NCBI GenBank assembly: GCA_014607495.2
Contig: CP053154.1
Location: forward strand, 372,001-436,000
DNA: 64,000 nucleotides
Source: Carposina sasakii
Lineage: Eukaryota > Arthropoda > Insecta > Lepidoptera > Carposinidae
Direction: 5' to 3'
Shown here: one piece after another, positions 38,201 to 50,200 of the stretch
Layout: each line of letters starts with the position of its first letter
How positions within the stretch are numbered: the stretch's first letter is position 1
Notes under the pieces: model-generated
Told to the model about the DNA's origin: nothing
Seen by the model: the letters and a program-made list of their open reading frames with translations, nothing else
The model's database searches: none
Program-made: the position numbers and the translations under genes

Positions 38201-41200
38201 TCCAGACGCTCGTCCGGCCCGAGGTGGTTGTACACCATCTGTGGACATTCATTAATAATAAGTATTCACATACTTCACAACGCATTAACCAAGTCATACA
38301 GTAAGATCCTTAAGGTCTTGGAGTCATGAGTACCAAGCAAACGCACACATCAGCCTGTTTGCAGACCACTGCTGGTCGTAGGGTGCCCCCAGAGCACGCC
38401 ACAGTGACCGTCTTGTCGCTGAACACGTAGCTCACCACACCGTGTCGTGCCGTGTCGTGCCGGACTCACCCCGGCCACGCTGCAGCGGTGGAAGCGCATG
38501 ACGTTGGCGGTGAGCGTTCCCGTCTTGTCGCTGAACACGTATCGCACCATGCCCAGTTCCTCGTTGAGGTTGGAGGTCCGCGCCTGCGCACACGTGTCGC
38601 TCTCCGCGTGGTACATCTCGCTGTCCATCGCTATGAACTTTGCCTGCGGGAGAATGAGGTCCGGTGTATCACTGCTACAAACATGGAGGCCATGTGAAAA
38701 GGAGAAACAAAATGTCGAAATTATGCAGGATAAAAAGTTGCCTATATCTTTCTCAGGCTTTATACCAACTGGCTGTATACCAAATTTCATTTTAATCGAA
38801 TCAGTAGTTTTGGCGTGAAAGCGAGAAAGAGAGTTACTTTTGCGTAAGGATTATAATTGCCTTTATGTCGGTAGTAGAGCCATCTAGACGATTCAGACAA
38901 AAATAAGGATAAAGAAAGATTAGAAATACTTACTTGGAAAAACCTAACTATTTCAGCAGTCACTTGTAACGATATAGGTATAAGGTTGTTGAATAATATT
39001 AAAAATGTCAAAAAGTTGAAACCGAAGTTTGAATTCTGCACATCTGAAACAAAAGAAAATTAAAACAGTTAATATTTACGAAACATCTCATCTATCTATA
39101 CATATTATAAAATTGTAACGGATTGATGTTTGTGCACGCTAATCTCAAAAACGGCTAAACCGATTTCGATGCAGTTTTCAGAAATATGTTATGACAGGTT
39201 CCACTTAACATATAGGCTACTTTTTATCCCGGGAAAATGGTTTTATCCCGGATAATATCGACATTTTATTTTTTCTGCAGTCCACGCGGACAAAGTCGCG
39301 GGCGTCCACTAGTCATTAATTAAAAGGTTAACATAACCTTGTTAAAATTTTAAAAGTGACTTTTATGGCTCGGTGTGACACGGCGTGGCGTGCCACATGT
39401 GGTAGTAAAGCCACTCACTGTCCAGACGAGGTTCGGAGTGACAGCCAAGCTCGTTAAGGACGGCGTGTACTCACTGTCCAGACCGAGGTACCAGTCGGAG
39501 ACTCCGGCGCCGCAGCCACATTTATTACTTCGACTAAGGACGGCGTGTACTCACTGTCCAGACCAGACAGTCGAGGTCCGGCGCCGCACCAGTGAGGACG
39601 GCGGTACTCAGTCCAGACTCAGTCGGAGTGACTCCGGCGCCGCAGCCACAGCTCGTTAAGGACGGCGTGTACTCACTGTCCAGACCGAGGTACCAGTCGG
39701 AGTGACTCCGACGCCGCAGCCACAGCTCGTTGAGGACGGCGTGTACTCACTGTCCAGACCGAGGTACCAGTCGGAGTGACTCCGACGCCGCAGCCACAGC
39801 TCGTTGAGGACGGCGTGTACTCACTGTCCAGACCGAGGTACCAGTCGGAGTGACTCCGACGCCGCAGCCACAGCTCGTTAAGGACGGCGTGTACTCACTG
39901 TCCAGACCGAGGTACCAGTCGGAGTGACTCCGGCGCCGCAGCCACAGCTCGTTGAGGACGGCGTGTACTCACTGTCCAGACCGAGGTACCAGTCGGAGTG
40001 ACTCCGACGCCGCAGCCACAGCTCGTTGAGGACGGCGTGTACTCACTGTCCAGACCGAGGTACCAGTCGGAGTGACTCCGACGCCGCAGCCACAGCTCGT
40101 TGAGGACGGCGTGTACTCACTGTCCAGACCGAGGTACCAGTCGGAGTGACTCCGACGCCGCAGCCACAGCTCGTTGAGGACGGCGTGTACTCACTGTCCA
40201 GACCGAGGTACCAGTCGGAGTGACTCCGACGTCGCAGCCACAGCTCGTTGAGGACGGCGTGTACTCACTGTCCAGACCGAGGTACCAGTCGGAGTGACTC
40301 CGGCGCCGCAGCCACAGCTCGTTGAGGACGGCGTGTACTCACTGTCCAGACCGAGGTACCAGTCGGAGTGACTCCGACGCCGCAGCCACAGCTCGTTGAG
40401 GACGGCGTGTACTCACTGTCCAGACCGAGGTACCAGTCGGAGTGACTCCGACGCCGCAGCCACAGCTCGTTGAGGACGGCGTGTACTCACTGTCCAGACC
40501 GAGGTACCAGTCGGAGTGACTCCGACGTCGCAGCCACAGCTCGTTGAGGACGGCGTGTACTCACTGTCCAGACCGAGGTACCAGTCGGAGTGACTCCGGC
40601 GCCGCAGCCACAGCTCGTTGAGGACGGCGTGTACTCACTGTCCAGACCGAGGTACCAGTCGGAGTGACTCCGACGCCGCAGCCACAGCTCGTTGAGGACG
40701 GCGTGTACTCACTGTCCAGACCGAGGTACCAGTCGGAGTGACTCCGACGTCGCAGCCACAGCTCGTTGAGGACGGCGTGTACTCACTGTCCAGACCGAGG
40801 TACCAGTCGGAGTGACTCCGACGCCGCAGCCACAGCTCGTTGAGGACGGCGTGTACTCACTGTCCAGACCGAGGTACCAGTCGGAGTGACTCCGACGCCG
40901 CAGCCACAGCTCGTTGAGGACGGCATGTACTCACTGTCCAGACCGAGGTACCAGTCGGAGTGACTCCGACGCCGCAGCCACAGCTCGTTGAGGACGGCGT
41001 GTACTCACTGTCCAGACCGAGGTACCAGTCGGAATGACTCCGACGCCGCAGCCACAGCTCGTTGAGGACGGCGTGTACTCACTGTCCAGACCGAGATACC
41101 AGTCGGAGTGACTCCGACGTCGCAGCCACAGCTCGTTGAGGACGGCGTGTACTCACTGTCCAGACCGAGGTACCAGTCGGAGTGACTCCGACGTCGCAGC

Positions 41201-44200
41201 CACAGCTCGTTGAGGACGGCGTGTACTCACTGTCCAGACCGAGGTACCAGTCGGAGTGACTCCGACGTCGCAGCCACAGCTCGTTGAGGACGGCGTGTAC
41301 TCACTGTCCAGGCCGAGGTACCAGTCAGAGTGACTCCGACGTCGCAGCCACAGCTCGTTGAGGACGGCGTGTACTCACTGTCCAGACCGAGGTACCAGTC
41401 GGAGTGACTCCGACGTCGCAGCCACAGCTCGTTGAGGACGGCGTGTACTCACTGTCCAGACCGAGGTACCAGTCGGAGTGACTCCGACGTCGCAGCCACA
41501 GCTCGTTGAGGACGGCGTGTACTCACTGTCCAGACCGAGGTACCAGTCGGAGTGACTCCGACGTCGCAGCCACAGCTCGTTGAGGACGGCGTGTACTCAC
41601 TGTCCAGGCCGAGGTACCAGTCAGAGTGACTCCGACGTCGCAGCCACAGCTCGTTGAGGACGGCGTGTACTCACTGTCCAGACCGAGGTACCAGTCGGAG
41701 TGACTCCGACGTCGCAGCCACAGCTCGTTGAGGACGGCGTGTACTCACTGTCCAGACCGAGGTACCAGTCGGAGTGACTCCGACGTCGCAGCCACAGCTC
41801 GTTGAGGACGGCACTGACGAGCGCGAGGGTCACCAGCAACAGGAACAGCATCAGGATGTGTGTGTTGGTCTCGCGGTCGATGGACGAACGCTTCAGCGGC
41901 GCTGCCAAGGAAAAGTAAAACAGTGTCGGTTGTGCATTGTCTATCAGTCACTCAGTACAGATTAGTTAGATTAGAGTCTCTTAGTCAACTCCTACGACAA
42001 GCACTAAAGGAGAAGCGACACTCTTTTTACTAGGCCCCCGTCCACGCTAAAGTGACATTTCTAGCAGTACATGGCAAAGTCGCAGAGTCCCTTCTTCCTT
42101 AGAAATATATCACACATGCCCAGCTTCCTTCACCCGTCTGTTTCGGCTCTGCATTATCTATTAGTCACAGTCACTCTGTAACAGGCATTAAGGGTGAAAG
42201 GGCATTACGCCCATGCAAAGCCGGGGCGGGTCATATTAGCCCAAAGCCTGCCTCGAATTTTTCAGATCGGACCAGTACTTCCTGAGACCTTAGTTCCTTA
42301 TAATATTAGTATAGTTTAGAAGGTTGCTAAAACCTCGAAAGCAACACGTACCTTTAGTAGAGTTCTTCATGAGCTTGGTCTCATGTCCCGTGTACACCAC
42401 GACACAGACCGCCCACGCCGTGTTACGTAGCATCGCACCACGCAGCAACATCTGCTCTATGCCGAGCGGCGTGCTCCTAGGGAGGGTAATGAAATCATTT
42501 ATCTATACATATAATAAAAATGTAACGGGTCGCAGTCTATACATGGAAGATATATGAGAAAAAATATTATAGGAGACCTTTATCAACGCAATAGTACCCA
42601 AAATAATGATTTTAGGAATTTTTGTCTGTTTGTTTGTCTGTGCGTTTGTGCACGCTAATCTCAGAAACGGCTGAACCGATTTCGATGCAGTTTTCACGAA
42701 TATATTGTGACAGGTCCCACTTAACATATATGCTACTTTTTATACCGGGAAAATGTTGTTATCCCGTATAATTTCGACATTTTGTTTTTCTGTAATCCAC
42801 GCGGACGGAGTCGCGGGCGTCCACTAGTACGACATAAAAGCATAACACAACTTATCTATTTTTTATTGGTACTTTCTATATTCGTCACGGTCTGTCAAGC
42901 ATAATTATTAATAATTATATTTCCGGGCTTTATGGCCACCAATGTGGAACTTATAATGGTTATGATCGCCTAAAGACGAAATAGTAGTTCTCCGTTATGT
43001 CAAAACTCAAAAGCACCACTAGTTTTGACAAACCGCATGATTCTACTATTTACTGTTGTTACACTATTTCAGTAGAGTTTATTACAATATTATATACCGT
43101 AAGCTAATAACGTATCTTACAAGAAAGCGGTAATGCGATCGCGAAAATTTTTCAAATTATCAACATCTTTGCGATTGTCATTCCGTACGCATTTTATTCG
43201 CATTGATTGCAATGCTGGGAACAATCTGTGTTACCTGCGCGTTAAGGAGAAATTTTAAGTAGAACTTGCACACCTGCATTTAGTTGTATTGTTACGTGAT
43301 GTCATAAATCTGACAACAAAGTCGCAACCGTACGATACGAGTTCGAATTGAAAACTCCCACTGAGTGCACTGCATGGACCATTATACCATAACGTTTTAC
43401 CTATGTTTAACTATACAAAACATTTGTTAGTGTAGCTACTGCAAATTGTAAGACTTAAGGTAGGGACAAACTGAGCCCACGAACGCAACGTATACTACGC
43501 ATTATGACATCTAGACTACGTAATTTATATGCTTGAAAACACACTTATCATACACAACGTTGCATACGACAAGTGTGTTTCTAAGTCATATATTTTCATA
43601 TAAATTTCGTCATATATAATTATATGTCATAATGCGTAGTCATCATCATCATCATCAGCCTATTGCAGTCAACTGCTGGACGTAGGCCTTCCCAGGGCAC
43701 GCCACAAGACTGCCATGAGGGGTATTTGCCCATAGTCACCACGCTGGGCAGACGGGTTGGTGACCGCAGTTTGTATTTTGGACTATGTTGTCAAACACGG
43801 GAGGCGCTGCTGCCCACCTCCCGGGAACCCTTAATCGCCTCGTACGATACCCATGGGCAGACATGGGGTGGTACGAATTCTACTCTGCCGGCACCACGCG
43901 GCTAACGCGTAGTATACAGTGAGTACGTGGGCTCAGTTTGTCCCTACCTTTATTGAAAACAACGCGGCGCATACATTACTAATTATAGCCTTATTTTATA
44001 CGATACTGCTACGTTAATAACGTCCCAATATTGTACTAATTAAAAAAGTAACTAGTACTACAATTTACTTTCGATAAATATGTACAATATCCAAATCTAT
44101 TATATGTACTACCTTACTACTATGCTAGGATAAAACATACAATACAATTTTACCTATGTTCTTATGCTAAAATGTACTTAGACGTAACAAATCAACAGGT

Positions 44201-47200
44201 ACTTGTCATAAGACTTGGGAAGGCCCACGACACCTTTCTTATCTTCAAAGATTGTATCAGAAGATTGCCTATTTAACAAAGGAAAACTTTAAAAATATAA
44301 AATATCCTTCCGACCGCATTCCTGTCACGGTGACCGATCTCAGATGTTATAGTGCACAAGTGTAAAGTTATGCTAACTCGTTTGTAATGCGAACGGCTAA
44401 GGAGTGGAATGCACTTCCTGCCGATGTATTTCCCGAGCACTACAACATTGGTCTCTTTAAAGCTAGAGTGAATAGGCACTTTCTAGGCAAAGATGTACCA
44501 CCCTAGGCCGCATCTTGCTTAACATCAGGCACGATGGCGGTCAAATGTTTGCCTAGCTAATTGTAAAAAAAATGTATGCGCAATCACAGGTGCACTCTAT
44601 ATTCACATAGTCCGATAGGAGCGCTAGTTTACAAAATTAAATGTTATCTTACTTACTTAGAATTAGTTTCCTTCAAGACGCCGTTATATTCATATAGATG
44701 TCTATTCGGAGGCTCACACTGTAACGTAGCGTGAAAATTGGTCAAATCTTCAGGAGTGACAAGGATGGCTGTATTGCTCTGAGCTTGTCTTATTTTCAGG
44801 TTCGTTTCGCCGTCCAAGTTGGATGTTTCGATGAATAGTATGCCTTGAGGTTCGCTGAAAAAGGAGTTTATATATTTTTACATAATTCTATGCTGCTCTG
44901 AGAGTAAAAAAACGTATTATACTACAGCTGCTTCTCTTCCCGGGCATACTGTACAAGTCAGTAGAGGGACATGAGGGTCTTGGTATTTTGTAGGCGATGG
45001 GCTGACCACCTGTCACTACTAACCGAACTTGTACATCTCAACTATACCCTCAAAATTGGTCAGAAGTGGCACCATTTGGTTCTATCCGCTCTTGGTGCTC
45101 TGCCTACCCCGTAAGGGATAAAGGCATGATTATTTGTATGTACATTACAACAAGTATAGAACGCAACTGTACATTATTTGTATGTGTATATACACATATT
45201 ATAATAATATAAAATTTTCAAGTAAGTAATACAACGATTGGCGTAGTTGGTGTAGGTAGGGACACTGCTTCCGCGCCATAGATTCTGGGTTCGAATCCCG
45301 CCCCCTGATTACCTAATTTGCAATAGCAAAGCGATAGCGAAAATTGTACAATATTCGCCTTGAAATGTCAAAGTTCCTTTGAAATTCATTTTACGTAATA
45401 CGAATTTGACAAGCAATCAGCGATTTTTGTACAATTTTCGCTATCGCTTTGCTTTTGCTAGTTAGGTAATAAGGGGGCCGGAAGGTTTATGTTTCGAGTC
45501 GTGGAAGTTTCTATACTGGTGTCCAATCGGCTACACATTTTACCAAAATATTTAAGGAAGTTCAACAAAAATAAATCAAACTTCCTATCGCAATATTTAT
45601 GAGGAACTCTTATTTATACACCAGTCGCCAATTACATTGTTTGAATATTTTATAAGCTGTCTTTAGTAACCAGAATAGCACTGACACGGGGTGCCAACAG
45701 CTGTACATTCCCAGGGGTTGGAGTTCAATAACACTTTATAAACACAGCCTTCCTTATAGCGGAAATAGCAATAGATATTTAATTTAAAATTATGAATTTT
45801 CACAAAGGAAACTTTAATTATATTTCATCATCCCTAACTGGTCTGTGTTAGAATCACCTTTGCACCATCTACATTTTATTAGTGGGATGTCCCTCTGGTA
45901 AAAAATGGGGTGATTACGCAGCAAATCAGTAGCAATAATTGTACATATTCGCGTTGAAATGTCAAAATTTCCTTGAGTTTGCTGTTATATTAGTAACAAC
46001 GAACGAACAAGCAATTGGGAAAAACCCCTCTAATCCCAATGCCTATGTATAGCTAACATTTCACTCTTACTAGTCTCAAATACATACATGTATGTATATG
46101 CTCATAAAAATGGTGTATATGAGATCCTGCAGCCATGTTTAGCATGGCTGAGTCAGATGTAAAAGATGCTAGCTCATCGCCTGAGAAAACAACCCTAAAT
46201 GCCTGAAATATAACACAGATATGATGATGATGACGATGGTCTCCGACCGTATTTCGGCCAAGTCGACCAATCTCTACGGAGATTGGCCAGGTACGCAGGA
46301 GATGTTATAGTGCACAAGTGTGTGCGCAAACACAGATGCACTCTCTATTCCGTTACTCTCATAGTCCGATGGGACGGAAAGCCGAAACGACCGGATAGAG
46401 AGACGGTTTTAAGTGCTTTCCGAGGCACGAGCTAAGTAACAATTTTGCATCATTATAATCTGTACATGAAATAAATTCATTGGTACAGCCCCGTGACTGG
46501 GGCCGAACTTACGCCTCCCGCTTGGAAGGTGCACGTCTTAACCACTGGGCTATCACACAGATATACTTTTGTACTGTATAGATCAGTGACTAGTTGCTTA
46601 TTGCCCTAGAGAACCACCCTAAATGCCTAAATATACCATAAAGTCCTTTTCCACGCCTACAAGTGTAACCCACCTTGACGACAGCAGCACCAGGTCGGCC
46701 GGGAAGAACTGGTTGTTGAGGATCTTGCAGATGTCTCCCACCTGCAGCTTCTCCCAGCGGATGCTCTGCCATACTCCGTTCCTGTCTAGCACCTGCACTA
46801 GCCGCTTGTTCGTCTCTCCGTCTGCTATGTGACGTTTCTGGGATAGAAGACGATCGGTCGGGTAAGCACGAACCTTTTTACGCGGCGTAACGCTAGCGAC
46901 TCGCTAGCAAACTCTATGTGATTTGACAGTTTGACGCTAGCGTTACGAACTATCGGAGGTTCGGATATAAAAAAAACCCGACTGCGTAATTTTGACCTAG
47001 TGTCACTCTCGCGGATCGAGATACAATCTAATGATACGTTTCAAGCTCAAATGAACCCGTTTAGGCTCTAGAGGGGCAAGCACGAACCTCTCGACAGTCC
47101 GTAACGCTATCGTCAAACTGTCAATTCCCATAGATTTTGCTAGCGAGTCGCTAGCGTTACGCCGCGTGAAAAGGTTCGTGCTTACCCCATAGAGCGTGTA

Positions 47201-50200
47201 AAAGAAATATAAAATACCTATACACTCGAATGGCCGCGTGGTGCCAGTGGTAGAATTCGTACCACCCCATGTCTGCCCGTGGGTATCGTACGAGGCTATT
47301 AAGGGTTTCTGGGAGGAGGCAGCAGCGCATCCCGTGTTGATAACATAGTCCAAAATACAAACTGCGGTCACCAACCCGCCTCTGCCCAGCGTGGTGACTA
47401 TGGGCAAATACCCTCCATGGCAGTCTTGTGGCGTGCCCTGGGGGAGGCCTACGTCCAGTAGTGGACTGCAATAGGCTGATAATGATGATGACGATACACT
47501 CGAATAACATAACCCTCCTTAGGCGCAGTCAGGTAAAAACTGATACTGGCACTGATGACCTTGCACTCAAGCTACAAGTCGTTTTGAATCATGAGCCTAG
47601 CTTCTTGTTCTAAAAATATTAAATTTGAACCGGGTGCATTATACAGGGTGTTTTTTTGTGGCCACCTTTAACGAAGGGTACGTACTCTATACATGAAATA
47701 AAGTAAGTTTATGCCAAAAAAAATGCTGGGATTTTTTTTTTTTTTTTTTTGAAAAAATTTTTTATATTCCTTGATCGTGCGAAATTTATAGTGTCTAGTG
47801 TTTTTGTTAGTTTTTTTATAGACAGATATTAATTATTTTTCGTGAAAAAATCCTGCTACGCGCGTCTATGTGCATTTATGCAGAAAAACGCAGTCTATTT
47901 ACTCAACTTTGGACCCTAATATTTTGGAAACCAGACACTTCCCAGGTATGCTTCCATAGAGAAAAATGATCGTGATGATGAGGAGATTCCGTAGTTTTCG
48001 GGAACGTTGACGACCAAAAATCATCCTGTATATAAAACATCAATGTTTTTTCTAGCCGAGTAAGATTCTATATTTTCTATGTGGCAACACAACAAAAATA
48101 TTTAAGGAATTAAATTCCTTATGCTGGAAACTCAGTTTCCCTTTCCTGGCCCGCTCTCTTGCCTTGCGGCCACCACAGTGAATGGTTGTGTCATAATATT
48201 ATAATAACATTGTATGTACGTGTGGATATTGAAATACAAGTGATTGAAATATTCAGTGTATTCAGTTACGTTTTCGCCTCCTCTTCAACCTATATCAAGA
48301 TTACAGTCCACTCCTACCACCTTCGCTCTCCACCTGTGTCGCGTGCAGCCCTACAAGCGCCCGACACTATGTATGTTCCTCACGTGGGTGCACCCTTATT
48401 TGGTATAGGTCATGATCATAATTGGAGGTTGAATAAGACTGATGAGTCTAATTGGTACCTGGCTTTAGGTGACCTAGCTACTGACCTTACTGAGCATACC
48501 CATTAGAGTAGTCATTATTACTATTTTGCTATAAAACGATTTCTATCCTTTCCTAGTGCAAGATTGACACAGCTATGTTGGGTCAAACGGGAAACTATAA
48601 AGGTTTTTCAGCCATTTGGCTACGGAACCCTAAAAATGAATCGCTAATTAGTTATGTTGCTAAGCGCGGATCCCGAAAACAGCTGAACCGATTTCGCTAA
48701 TTCTTTTTTAGCGTATTTCTTGAAGTACTAGGATGGTTCTTACGGAGGGAAAATTAAAAAACCTTTCCCACTTTTCTATAGCGGCGGCCTACGACTTTGT
48801 CCGCGTGAAAGGGCATTACACCCGTGCAAAGCCGGAGCGGATCCCTTGTATACCATAAAATAAACATCTAGGGCCTTATTTATAAATAACGCTTAATTTG
48901 ACAGATATTCGATACATTTTGCTGTCAAATGTGCTTGACTGTTGCTAACATTACGTGCACAGTATCTGAAAGAGTATTGATGGTCGCAGCGTCATATTAA
49001 TAACCCATTCCCTTCTTTATTCCTCTATGTAATACTCACAAAGTCCTCGACGATCTCCTTGAGCGCGCTGACCGACAGGATCATAATGAGCGGCGTGAGC
49101 GTCGTCCAGCGGCCCGTGGGCGACACGTCGGGGATCTGCTGCAGCAGCGCTATCAGCAGGAAGAAGCAGTTCGAGTAGCGACGGAACTGCTCGAATAGGA
49201 ACAGCGGGATGAAGGACGCCACGCTGCGGAATTGAGATGGACGAATTATTCACTTGTTTTGCTCTCGCTTGGAGAGATTTACTAGGAGAAATCTCATTAG
49301 GCTTGATGTTTAATATTACACCTATCATAATCGCATTAGCTTTCTTTTTGGACCAACAACTGTCTGTTAAACCAAGGAAAGAATATTAAATAGCATTACC
49401 TAAGTTCGCGTATAGTGCAATATTTACAATGTAATAAAGAGTTTTCTATTTATTTATCAAAGTGGATACAGTTCGGAGAGACTTCACTGGATCCGACCAG
49501 GGGCTGTTAGTTTTGAGGGTTATCAATCAGATTTAGGGCCCAGTAATGTATGAGCACCAATTGGAATTTTTAAAAATAGAATAATTACGCTTGATAAATA
49601 ATAGGTACCTAACATTAATATTATGTTAAAAAACTCAACATAAATAACACGTACCTAAGTACGTAGTATGTGGGTTTTAATTCCATTTACACCGCCATAA
49701 CATAACCCATAATAAATCACCTATTTGTTAACATTGAATGCCTAAAATAACTTGGTTCCTTCAAACAAGTTTCCTTATTAGACACGATTGAATATATTAA
49801 ATCGATAAAAGGCGTTGTAGGTCACTGACGGGTACTATCATTCAAATAACATTGTGATCATTAACATCATAATCAGCTTTATATAATTCTCAAAGAAAAA
49901 TAAAAGGTAGTTAATTAAGTAAAATATGGTTTAGGTTTTAGGAACATGTACCTATTATAATATTTTTTTCATGAATTTTACATAAGTATTTAATTATATA
50001 AATAATAATATTAATAATTTTATAATAAGTATTTAAATTCGTCATCCGAGTAATTGACCCGGTAGCTCAGTGATTAGAGCACTAGCACGGTATGCAGAGG
50101 TCGTGGGTTCGATTCCCACTCGGGTGATGAATATTTTCCATTTCTTTATTAATAATAAGTATTTTTTAATAATCTTACAGGTACAATTACGTATACACAT

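Noticed and set aside
37385..38297. A ladder of 80-127-codon minus-strand frames with [14 protein letters not shown]
   Set aside because: Shadows of the 100-bp array; only the first copy is joined in phase to exon 11.
47003..47510. 134- and 117-codon minus-strand frames
   Set aside because: Read through the (GATGAT)n-tail retroposon; the same peptide pieces ([15 protein letters not shown]) recur at 43663 and 62019 because the repeat recurs.
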